From positions 24,234,927-24,298,926 of the forward strand of contig CM043796.1 in assembly GCA_023974075.1 (NCBI GenBank): DNA of 64,000 nucleotides, given 5' to 3'. Positions within the stretch are counted from its first letter, which is position 1. Each line of letters starts with the position of its first letter. The notes under the pieces were generated by a model. The model saw only the letters and a list, made by a program, of their open reading frames with translations. It was not told the origin of the DNA and did not search any database. Position numbers and translations under genes: made by a program. Shown here one piece after another: positions 55,301 through 64,000 of the stretch. This stretch comes from Chaenocephalus aceratus (lineage: Eukaryota; Chordata; Actinopteri; Perciformes; Channichthyidae).

Positions 55301-58300
55301 AGTGAACTTAGTCTGCAGTCAAATGGCTTCCAGATGCCAAAATGAAGCGTACATGTCTTTAGACTCCCCTTTTCAAGGCCTTCAGCACAAATACCTCTAT
55401 TGATGTTTCTTTTCTGCCTGTTTCTCTCTGTAGTATGGGATTGTCTTGGATGCTGGATCTTCGCACACAGCTCTGTATATTTACAAGTGGCCCGCAGACA
55501 AGCTGAATGGAACAGGCGTGGTCACCCAGCACACTGAATGCCATGTAAGAGGTAAGAATGATCACTTTCTCCACCAATAACCACAAATAAAATGGTACCA
55601 ATACTCCAACTCGTACAATTGAGTGTTGGATCTGAAAAGTGTATGACTCTATTTCATCACAGAGTCATACACTTTAGGCTAAAGCTAAACACATAGCTAC
55701 ACAATTGGGAAGTAACCAATTTGATTAACGTTTTAATCCTGCACTGATGATACACAATTGAACAGAATCACCCCTAAGGCCCTGCATAATGTCATTGTTT
55801 GTCTCACTGTCATTATTGTATGGATCTTTTGAAACTGTTTAAAGCTAAATAAGGAAAAAAACTAAATGCTTTCAATATGACTCAAAGCAGGAAGAGAAAT
55901 ATACCTTTTTTCCCCATGTTCCTATTTGTTTGACAATATCTTCGCAGTCTAATCTGTTTTTGCTCAGAAAGATGCTTAAATTCTCATATTGTATTACTAG
56001 CTATTTATCCTTGAAACTCCATTTTCTCTGGATAAAATGCAATACCGCGGTTTTCTTATAATTCCTTTTTTTAATGGAATCACTTTGGGCTGCATGTTTT
56101 ATGAAAGATACAGCAATATAAACAGAGAATAATAATATATATATGCTGTAGGAGGGGTTCAACATTTATTAGCACTTTCTTTGCACAGGATTCTGCTCTA
56201 GACTGAAAGAAAAGCTGTATATCTTTCCAAATGTTCCTCTATTATGATGAAAATGCAAGGATTCAAACTATACAGAGATGGGCTAGGAGTAGAATACGCT
56301 GTGGGAGTGGTTTGAAAAGTTTGAATGGACTTTGGACTCCTTTGTTACTGTAATGCCACACTCACTGCATGTGAAAGTTGATGAGGGCAATTCAAGTCGA
56401 TGGTTCAAGATAAAACATTTAATAGGGCTATATCTACCATGCATAGTATTTTGAACCCTTACATATTATAACCACGAGTGTCAAGTTGAATGTGAATGTT
56501 CCAGACTTCTTTTAAACCCTAAACGTGAACTTTTTATATTCAAAACACAGGTTTTCGTTGAATATACCTTTAATCTTCTCTTGAGAGTATATCGGGAGAG
56601 TCATTTTTCTTGTTTATTCCCCTGTGGGTGGGAGGAACTGGAGGAGTGCCAGCTGGATGATGTAATTACAAGTAAGGCCAATGTTTGTTACCGGGCGATC
56701 ATGAATCAGGAATGAGTCAGAGTTGAGCTCTGTGCTCTGCCACTCCTGTGCTGTCAAAGGGTCTTAATGTGTCTTTTATAAACAAATGCTTGTTTCTCCG
56801 ATTAGTCATGGACTTGGTGTTTCAACTGCCATCTTCCATAATTGAAATTTCAATCAGAAATGAACTTTGAACGTTACATGTCAAGAGTTGTTAACATATT
56901 GCCATGCCGTTTTTTCCCCTGAAAATCTTGAGTCACCTGGGTGTGATCGAGTTACGTCATGATGCACATGAGGTTACAAAATGAAACATAGGAACAAGAT
57001 TCTGCACGTCGATAATGTAATCAGCTGCTTTTCGGGTTTTGTTGTCGCTCAGGTGAAGGTATCTCCAGCTATGCAGGCCGACAGGGAGCAGCAGGGCGGA
57101 GCCTAGAGGCATGTCTAGACCAGGCGGTGGAGGACATCCCCAAAGAGAGACACCCATGCACACCTGTGTACCTGGGAGCCACAGCTGGCATGAGGCTTCT
57201 GCAGTGAGTCAGAGTGTGTGTGTATTTGTCTGTGTTTATTCTGCTTTGTTTCTATTTATTTTTCTCACACCTAGGAATTAATCCTCATGTTAGCTCTACA
57301 TGTCAGACTGTCACTTGTTAAGAGAATAATCATATGCTGATGGTCTATTAACTTAGATTACGACATGCTGACTGCAGTGGGACTCGAACTTGCTACTCCC
57401 TGATTTGAAGTCCAGCACTCTATCCACTTAGCCACAGCCGCCCTAAATATAAATATCTCTAAAACAATATGTTTTATTTCAGGTGAATATTAATTTCTCC
57501 ATGAATTATACACATCATATATTGTGTTCAAATTACGTTACATGACTGTCATAACTAAGACATAAAGTTCTGCAAGTTGTGGCCGAAATTAGTATTACAA
57601 CAACAAACACCTGCTTCACAGATACATTCCTTTCCTTAAAGGTAGGGTAGGTAAGAGAAACCAGTAGAATTTGAAAGAACAGAATCGGAAAAAATCTGCC
57701 TCTTCCTTCAGACTTCCTTACAGAGCCCCTCCTCCAACACACACGAACACGCACATGACCAATGAGGGCACGAGATAAGTTTGTGCCCCGATGGAAGGCT
57801 GACAGGCAGGTAGGCCATCCAGTTACTTTAGCCGGGCCGGCTCAGATGATTGGTCGTGCTTTTTACAGTACTACGGCTTCCACATATGACATTTTTGTAT
57901 GTATTTATTGTCAAAGCATTTCATTTATTCATTGCTATCGGGATGTTAAGAGCATTCCATGGAATATAACAAAAAGTGTTTCCGAAATGAATTACATACC
58001 CCACCTTTAAGTAACTTAAAATATTATAGGCTTTTTCATTAAGTCAATAACACAATAGAAAACAACATGTTATTTTCTAGCTTGCGTCTAAGGGTTTCCG
58101 TACCATCCTTTTATACTGTGTGATAATACCAAAACACATTCATCCACAATATAGTGATTCTCCAATCAAAATCATAATGCAATATAAAACTACTAATAAA
58201 ACATACAGTATCACATTAACAGACGTCTGGTCACAGAGGAAAGATACGATTTTCTTAACTTAGTGTATTGCATAGTTTATCTTGCATAACACACTTGCAT

Positions 58301-61300
58301 ATTTGGGAACCAGAGTTATCTTTTACGCCCTGTAGTTATGAGTTAATACAAAGATATAACGACATTCCTTTGTCACATACTGTAGTTATGAACTTAATAA
58401 ACCTTTGCAAGTTTGTGCCCCTTACATATTTGGCTTATTACATTTCTGCAGCAATGCAACATTATATTTATTGTATAATAAGTATAATGTAAGTCTACTG
58501 TCTTTGCAGGATTGTTAAAACATTTATCGGGTAATTATCTTTGTCTTCTTTCTGATCTTATCAGCAATCTGTCTGATTATCAAGGAGGCTTTGTGAATAT
58601 TTACAGCAGCCAGTAGGGGTGTTGACAGAGTGCTGAGACACTGTCAACATCCCTACGTGAGGTTTGACTGTATGGGAATATGTAATCCATAAACAGCTGT
58701 CCAATCACTCAGCCAGATGTAAATCATTTGCTCAATGCAAAACATGTTGAGAAGACAAACAAATAAAACAAAACCAGAATTTATACAGTTTTAATGAAAA
58801 AGAGTGTGAAATACTGAAATGTTTTTTTTTTTAAACAGAGAAAAACGGACTTGAAGGAATTTATTCTGAACAACTGTGATTTTAAGAGAGATTTGTAAGG
58901 GGAAACAGAGCTAGCGTGCCTGATCTCCTACAGCAAATCATTGGGGCCCTTATTCTATAAACTATATTACCAACTCATCTCCGACTGTTCCTACTGACAC
59001 ACACGTCTCTGATTTCACGGTGGCTTCACAATGATACTTAAAAGGTTAACCAGCCTTAAGATCTTGGATAGTTAAATCTTTATAGCTTTAGAGGTCAGCA
59101 GGGAGACCTGAAGCCTGGGGCGGTAAAACAGTCACTAATAATCAAGGTTTGACCAACAAACTCTGTTTCCTATGAATGAAGACCCATGAGAGTCCCTCTC
59201 ATAGCCTTAACTTGTAAAACCTCAGTAAAAGAAGACTCTTCTTTCTCCCAATTAGGATCTCAAAGCCGGAGTTGTCGGACCAGATTCTGCAGGAAGTGGG
59301 CCACAAAATCCAGTCGTACCCTTTCAGCTACCAGGGGGCCACTATACTCAGCGGGGAAGAGGAGGGGGCGTACGGCTGGGTCACTGTCAACTATCTCTCA
59401 GAGAACTTCATCAAGGTACCACAACCCTTGTGAAAAGTGTGTGTTCTTGCAGTCACAATTCTTATCTAAATCAACTAACGACAGTTATTTAAGCAGTACC
59501 CTTTTTAGTAAAAGTAAAAAACAACATATTTAAAAAATAACCCATTACAAGTAGTCCTGGATTCAATGTTACTTTTGTTAGAAGTACTGAAGCATTATCA
59601 GCAACATATACTTAAAATATCAAAAGTATTTATTTCGATAACATTTATTTATTATTTGTATACACTATCAAACACGTATTTAGTGCCTCTACTTTGACAT
59701 GATTCATGTTTTAATGTTCAAAAAATTTCTTTATTTTTCTCATACTGCCTGTGCTGCAGCACCTCTTTTCACCCTCTGTCTGAAACCAGAGCCCAGTTTG
59801 CTCAGATTGGTTAGCTGGCCGGCTCCATTGTGATTGGTCAACCGGTCACAGATGTCCCGCCCCTAACAAATCACATACAATGTGTTGGAGCGCTAGCCAA
59901 TATAAGCGCAAGTGTTATAGTCAGTATGTCGCGGAAGTAAAGAAGGAGCCTAATGGAGGCGTTTCAGCAGAGTGTGGGAGAGAAACTACCTCGAAAGAGA
60001 ACTTTGGGATTGTAGCCTTTACAGACCATTTACATGCACAAATCAAATCAAGTTTTATGTATAAAGCACATTTAAAAGCGATTTTTGGTCGAGCCAAAGT
60101 GCTGTACAGTACATGTAATAAAAACACATTACTAAAATCACAATAAAAGACAATAAATTACAACAGATATAAAAAACACAGGGAAAAGTCAGGAGTCGTG
60201 CTCCGCTCTGACTAGAAGGTCTGGGAGAAGAAGTGTGTCTTAAGAGTAGATTTAAAAACCTCTAGGGTCTGGGCCGACCTCACATGGAGAAAAATATAGG
60301 AAAAACCTATATGCAGTATCACACTACAGGAAAGGGCAAACCCCAAAAAACACAATAGGGCATCTTTCAAAACTAGTAAGTGTCAGAAGAATTTAGTGCA
60401 TTAAACGGTACAATACTTCCCTTGTAGATATGTAGAAGTGTAAACTTAAGACTTAAGCAAAGTGCATGTAAATGTATTTAGTCACATTCCCCCACCGACA
60501 ATCTAACAGTCAAATGATGGTTCATTTTGAATCACATCGTGTGCAGCAGCAATGCTAAAAAGCAGCCTCCTTTACAATAGTTTCTCTTTATCTAGTCGAT
60601 TTAAAACGTCTATATTTTTGTAATTAACAGTTGCAATGGATCTTCAAGCTTTTTTTTAGAGGGGGACTGATGACACCTAGTGGCTAGTGGTCGATTTCCA
60701 CCAGCTCTTCTGATGTTCGTTGTCAACATTTGAAGGGGGTTGACAGATTTTCTTCGTATAATCACCTCTTAAAAATACCCATTCTCTTATGCTACTTTTT
60801 CCCCACAGTATGGTTTCGTGGGGAGCTGGTTGAGCGCCGGCAGACCCACGGTGGGGGCGCTTGATCTCGGCGGAGCGTCCACTCAGATCACATTTGAGAC
60901 TAAGGATAAAGTGGAGGACGAAAAGGATCTGAAGAAGCTGCGTCTTTATGGCCACGATTACTCTCTGTACACACACAGCTTCCTGTGCTACGGCCGGGAC
61001 GAGTTCCTCAAGAGACTCATGGCTCACATCCTGAAGGTAGTGTAACGTGACACACTCATGAAGTGAAAAACAACTTGACTTTACATCGTCAGGTTGTTCG
61101 ATACCTTTTTTAGTATTTGCGTTATAACAGAAATGTAATATTTCCCCTAAGGAATATGTAGAACATTCGGAAAGTAAGTCATGTGATGTGCCGTGTACAG
61201 TTTATAATGGCAACACTTATTGTTCTGGTTAGGATCCAGACGTTTAAGATAAAAAAATCGAATACATGTTTGCTTCTGTTACCTGTTGTGCTATTGTTAT

Positions 61301-63984
61301 TTATGGGTTCTGAAGATATTGGCTGTAGAGATATTGTCTGCCAAATATAATGGGAGGAAATGGCACACGCTTGTGTCACTCAAATAAAAGATATTTGATC
61401 AGCAATGTCTCTTTCCAGAAATCATGACCCAATGACCTAAGGTAATCCACAGACTTTTGTGAGCAGTTTCAATTGGCGGGGGTGGTTATTAGAAGATAGT
61501 TCCAACATGAAACTGCTCTAATACTACTGGAGATTTAAAGAATACTGATGGCTGCATTGACATTTGAGACATTGCAAATTGACATATACAATATTATTGA
61601 TGTGCATGAAATACACACAGAGAATAAAAATCCCTAATATTTGGTTATAAGATAATTCTGAGTGACTTAGTTGTTAAGCAGGACAGTTCAGCATCATGTT
61701 ACTTAAAGACTAACACATCTGGCTTTGGAAGGATACAAAACAGATACTTTCATAATATATTCTAATAATATTTTCAATGGATTTGTTTGGGTATATGTGA
61801 TATTAATCCCTTTGTCTGTGTCTTTCTCTCAGTCTCAGGGTTACCCTCAGTCCATCACTCACCCCTGCTATCCTGCAGGCTTCAACAGAACCGTGAAGTT
61901 GAACAGTACATTCAGCTCGCCGTGTACAGAACAGTACAATCCCAGCTCCTACGACCCCCTGGCCTCTGTGACAGTGACGGGCAGCGGACAGTACGAACAC
62001 TGTCTGGGCAACGTGTCGGAGATCTTCTCCTTCGACAGCTGCCCCTTCTCCCAGTGCTCCTTCGATAAAGTCTTCCAGCCCAATGTCAGCGGCAGCTTCA
62101 TGGTGAGAGAGGCTGGAGGGAGAAGATGACACTGAGCTGTCATCTTTTTTCCTCTTTGACATCTTTTGAAACACAGACAGCCAATATTATAAACATAGCC
62201 ATAATAACCACATTGCACACAAAAAAGATATAGGACCTTTCATATGGGTCAGCAAATTTTTTTTGTACTTTTTTTGCTATTTTTATAATAAAAAACTAAA
62301 GGAAATTCATTGTAGGTCTATAAAAACAATATTTGGCAATAAACCGGATTCTGATTTTGATAACCATAAATCAGTAAATTAAGCAACACCATCATAGAAA
62401 AATATTTTATTAAAGCGGAAATACACTCAGGTAAATGTATTTGCAAATAATAAAATAAAATTGAAAAAACAAACTACAGTAATACTACTAAATAAACTGT
62501 TGTGTATGAAATAACAAATATACAACAATACGCAAGTGGAGTACAGGCCTCTCGAATGACATAAGCATAACCAGCCTTGCGATTGTATTTGAATTACTGT
62601 AACTCAATAGCAGTATTGATCAAAATAATTGCATGACATTTTCATAGAAGAACAAGTACAATGCCTCAATGTTCTAATAAGAACCTATTATGCACCATTA
62701 TTTCTCTCCTAGGTACAAATGTTTCCTATGTACTATGTGTTGCCCCAGTTTGATTGTTGTATTTTTCTCTCTGTGCACCAGGCCTTCTCTGCTTTCTACT
62801 ACGTTCACCTCTCGCTGCAGCGTACCACCGGCGTCACCGCACAAACTCCTTCACAACTGGAGAACGCGGCGGAAACCCAGTGCGGCATGACTTTCAATCA
62901 AGTAATGGTCCTTTCTACTTATGTTCAATTCATTTGTTCATAATATATATGTTTTGTCTTGGTATGTATTAGTTCATGTGTGGTTATAGCCAATACCTAA
63001 AAAACTATTACGACTTCAATCAGCTTGATGTGTAGGCTACTTTATTTTCAGTGCTAATTAGCAATAGGAGCATGCTCACGCCTAAAGTGAGCATTAGTGT
63101 TTGAGCATCTGTTTAGCATGCTCCAAGTAGCACTTATCTCAAAGCACCACTGTGCAAAGCCTAACGAGCTGTGAGCATGGCCGTACACTCTGCTTTAAAT
63201 ACATTCACTATAGTTAACATCTAAAAAATCGAGCTAAAACGTTATGTGCTCATTTATTACTGTATGCTCAAAGACCTGTCATGGTTGCGGTGATTCACAA
63301 TTTTGGGAAAATCTATATCATTGAATGTTTGTTTGTTTCATCTTTAAGTTTATATTAGGTTATAGTTTTTGTATTGTGAACTGTATACTACTTTCTGGTA
63401 TTGTATTATTATGTTATCCCCTGTACATGATTACATTTAAACTAATTTATCATAAAGTAAGCTATCTTTTTATAAGCAATGCTTTCGTCCCTCCCGCATT
63501 AACTCACTTTTTACTTTTGTACCTTAATAATAATAATATAATAATAATAATAATAATACATTTTATTTTTAGGCGCCTTTCATGACACCCAAGGACACCG
63601 TACAATTTAAAAATAAAAAATAAAAAAAATAACTAAATTAAAAATAAATAAAATAAAAGCTAATAGGCAACAACAACCTTGACTGTACATATTAATATTG
63701 AATTAGTTGAATAGAAACAAAACCTGGTTTGCTGCTATTTTGACTGTAAGGGGGCTGGAAGGGACAAATGAGTGAGATTCAACTCCACTTTCTAGTTCAT
63801 GTATTTTATTCCACAACTTGCTTTACACTGTTGAATTGCTTTCTTCCAGCTGCTGCTTCTCGACCCGAAGCAAAGGTCTCGTTTGCAGGACAACTGTGCC
63901 AGCTCTGTGTTCGTTAAGACTCTCATGTTCAGAGGATATGGCTTCGATGAGATGTCATTCCCGCGTGTAACCTTCCAGAAGAAA
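49277..63984 (+). CDS. entpd2: entpd2-like ecto-nucleoside triphosphate diphosphohydrolase (partial, 3' end outside)
   Basis: NTPDase2 is a cell-surface enzyme that hydrolyses extracellular ATP, preferring triphosphates and so acting as an ecto-ATPase in purinergic signalling. Eight coding exons give 433 residues, all in frame with GT-AG borders and no lesion. An N-terminal membrane helix ([16 protein letters not shown]) is followed by the apyrase conserved regions: ACR1 [10 protein letters not shown]2 [13 protein letters not shown]3 [13 protein letters not shown]4 [10 protein letters not shown] and ACR5 FSAFYYV. Human ENTPD2 has 495 residues, so about 60, including the C-terminal membrane helix, lie beyond the window. 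It follows grin1 in the same direction. ENTPD8 or ENTPD1/3 are less likely because of the [10 protein letters not shown] and YKWPADK matches to ENTPD2. Confidence 0.93.
49440..50052. repeat. Local direct duplication of about 100 bases
   Basis: 49440-49550 and 49960-50052 both read GTAACCCAAGCTG, then GCCA(C/G)GGTG, then GATTCTGTCACATTAGCAGG and GGCGGAT(T/C)TAGTGATT. The copies include the left end of the element at 50025 and its flank, so duplication followed the insertion. Confidence 0.8.
50025..50326. mobile_element. hAT-like MITE with CAGGGGCGGA ends
   Basis: Left end CAGGGGCGGATCTAGTG, right end GTCAAGTCTGCCCCTG. Flanks cacattag and gacattaa match at six of eight positions, consistent with an aged 8-base duplication. 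Confidence 0.6.
51328..52944 (+). mobile_element. Tc1/mariner-type transposon with long inverted repeats
   Basis: About 1,617 bases between TA dinucleotides (51326-51327, 52945-52946), the target of this superfamily. The ends CACTGAACAAAAATATAAA are inverted and the inverted repeats extend about 270 bases, including GGTGTGGCATATCAAGATGC. It holds one transposase reading frame with a single break. The arms remain nearly identical, so the copy is young. Confidence 0.95.
51610..52621 (+). pseudogene. Tc1-like transposase, one frameshift
   Basis: The N-terminal part has a helix-turn-helix ([20 protein letters not shown]). The C-terminal part has the catalytic residues: Asp of LFTDESWF, Asp of [11 protein letters not shown], and Glu of [11 protein letters not shown], spaced as in the DD34E class. 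The frame changes once near 51886-51895, between the DNA-binding and catalytic parts; elsewhere it is open to TGA at 52619-52621. Not functional as written. Confidence 0.9.
55434..55551 (+). CDS. entpd2: entpd2 exon 2: ACR1
   Basis: 118 bases, phase 0 to 1. Reads [20 protein letters not shown] to [15 protein letters not shown] is ACR1, which holds the nucleotide phosphates. Intact. Confidence 0.95.
55552..57052. other. entpd2 intron 2
   Basis: Nothing recognised in this 1.5 kb. Confidence 0.55.
57053..57203 (+). CDS. entpd2: entpd2 exon 3: ACR2
   Basis: 151 bases. Reads [20 protein letters not shown] to [14 protein letters not shown]2 is seen at the end. The donor falls inside the Gln codon. 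Intact. Confidence 0.95.
57365..57445 (-). repeat. tRNA-derived SINE head
   Basis: On the - strand it reads GGCGGCTGTGGCTAAGTGGA then TAGAGTGCTGGACTTCAAA and GTTCGAGTCCC, with intact A and B box internal promoter motifs and an anticodon-arm-like TTCAAA. The 3' side does not pair with the GGCGGCT acceptor arm, so it is a SINE rather than a functional tRNA gene. Confidence 0.6.
57640..58006. mobile_element. piggyBac-like MITE, copy 3
   Basis: TTAA on both sides (57636-57639, 58007-58010); inverted ends AGGTAGGGTAGGTAAG and CATACCCCACCT. Internal sequence matches copies 1 and 2. The longest copy. Confidence 0.88.
58011..59255. other. Rest of entpd2 intron 3
   Basis: Nothing recognised apart from a short inverted pair around 58612-58650 (GTAGGGATGTTGACAG versus CTGTCAACATCCCTAC). 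Confidence 0.5.
59256..59415 (+). CDS. entpd2: entpd2 exon 4: ACR3
   Basis: 160 bases. Reads [20 protein letters not shown] to [10 protein letters not shown], including [12 protein letters not shown] (ACR3) whose Glu is catalytic in the family. Intact. Confidence 0.95.
59720..59940 (-). mobile_element. Inverted copy of the 1835-2122 MITE family
   Basis: Read on the - strand it contains CAAACTGGGCTCTGGTTTCA and AGAGGGTGAAAAGAGGTGCT, as in the copies at 1835-2122 and 7080-7275. Ends are not clear. Confidence 0.55.
60040..60240. repeat. Dispersed fish repeat fragment (entpd2 intron 4)
   Basis: TCAAATCAAGTTTTATGTAT then AAAGCACATTTAAAAGCG and CCAAAGTGCTGTACAGT, sequence common in teleost genomes, probably a retroposon end. 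The rest of this intron is plain. Confidence 0.45.
60809..61036 (+). CDS. entpd2: entpd2 exon 5: ACR4
   Basis: 228 bases, 76 codons, phase 0. Reads [31 protein letters not shown], then [20 protein letters not shown]4 intact. Confidence 0.95.
61037..61832. other. entpd2 intron 5
   Basis: Nothing recognised. Confidence 0.5.
61833..62102 (+). CDS. entpd2: entpd2 exon 6: extracellular lobe
   Basis: 270 bases, 90 codons, phase 0. Rich in Cys ([26 protein letters not shown]) that form the family's disulphides, with sequons NRT, NST, NVS. Intact. Confidence 0.95.
62103..62781. other. entpd2 intron 6
   Basis: AT-rich; nothing recognised. Confidence 0.5.
62782..62901 (+). CDS. entpd2: entpd2 exon 7: ACR5
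   Basis: 120 bases, 40 codons, phase 0. Begins [17 protein letters not shown] (ACR5) and ends QCGMTFNQ. Intact. Confidence 0.93.
62902..63849. other. entpd2 intron 7 with LINE-like tail
   Basis: At about 63524-63610 an (AAT)n run is followed by TTTTATTTTTAGGCGCCTTTC, resembling an inverted LINE-2-type 3' end. Nothing else seen. Confidence 0.45.
63850..63984 (+). CDS. entpd2: entpd2 exon 8: near the C-terminus
   Basis: 135 bases, 45 codons, phase 0. Reads [20 protein letters not shown] to FPRVTFQKK. The GTGAGA donor is 15 bases from the window edge, so at least one more exon follows outside. Confidence 0.93.
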
Positions 63985-64000
63985 GTGAGAACTTAATCAC

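Larger units (their letters stand above)
49394..55433. other. entpd2 intron 1
   Basis: 6 kb. Holds a roughly 100-base direct duplication (49440-49550 and 49960-50052), a CAGGGGCGGA-ended element (50025-50326), the Tc1-like element (51328-52944) and, at about 53040-53260, a GC-richer transposon-like stretch ending in GTGTGAACGCACCATTA, a common fish transposon terminus. The rest is plain. Confidence 0.65.

Noticed and set aside
57365..57445. Functional tRNA gene on the - strand
   Set aside because: The 3' part does not pair with the 5' acceptor arm.

Overview
The window is nuclear DNA from a ray-finned fish, probably a percomorph teleost. The evidence is the fish-type NMDA-receptor protein sequence, GT-AG introns of 0.1 to 6 kb, and a repeat population of hAT and TTAA-target MITEs, a Tc1/mariner copy, a DIRS-type tyrosine-recombinase remnant, tRNA-derived and LINE-tail fragments and long CA/CT microsatellites. 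All recognised genes are on the + strand. No bacterial-style operon, CRISPR array or virus was seen.

Layout: 1-9.1 kb is the 5' flank of the first gene, AT-rich and full of transposon debris. From about 9.1 kb a GC-rich stretch with a good RE1/NRSF-like site leads into grin1 (9,664-40,640), the obligate GluN1 subunit of the NMDA-type glutamate receptor. I place 21 coding exons, including the alternative N1, C1 and C2' cassettes, plus two well-formed candidate exons between the C0 exon and C1 that I cannot match to mammalian cassettes. The probable 3' UTR runs to a poly(A) signal near 42.43 kb. 42.5-49.2 kb is intergenic and holds a hAT-like MITE with a perfect hairpin, a DIRS remnant and a TTAA MITE. 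From 49,277 to the window edge lie the first eight coding exons of an ENTPD2-type ecto-nucleoside triphosphate diphosphohydrolase (433 codons, C-terminus outside the window). A 1.6 kb Tc1-like element with long inverted repeats sits in its first intron.

The grin1 copy carries breaks in four exons: compensating frame changes across the signal peptide, a one-base loss plus a one-base gain in exon 3, an in-frame TAA in exon 5, and a one-base loss in the M4 exon. The other exons and all eight entpd2 exons read cleanly. Either this assembly has indel errors or this grin1 copy is decaying; reads are needed to decide.

Functionally the two genes act at the synapse and in extracellular signalling: GluN1 forms the glycine-binding half of NMDA receptors, and NTPDase2 hydrolyses extracellular ATP. 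Their linkage also exists on human 9q34.3 and looks ancestral. Exon boundaries were placed by reading the sequence and comparing with remembered family sequences; no alignment or search was run.
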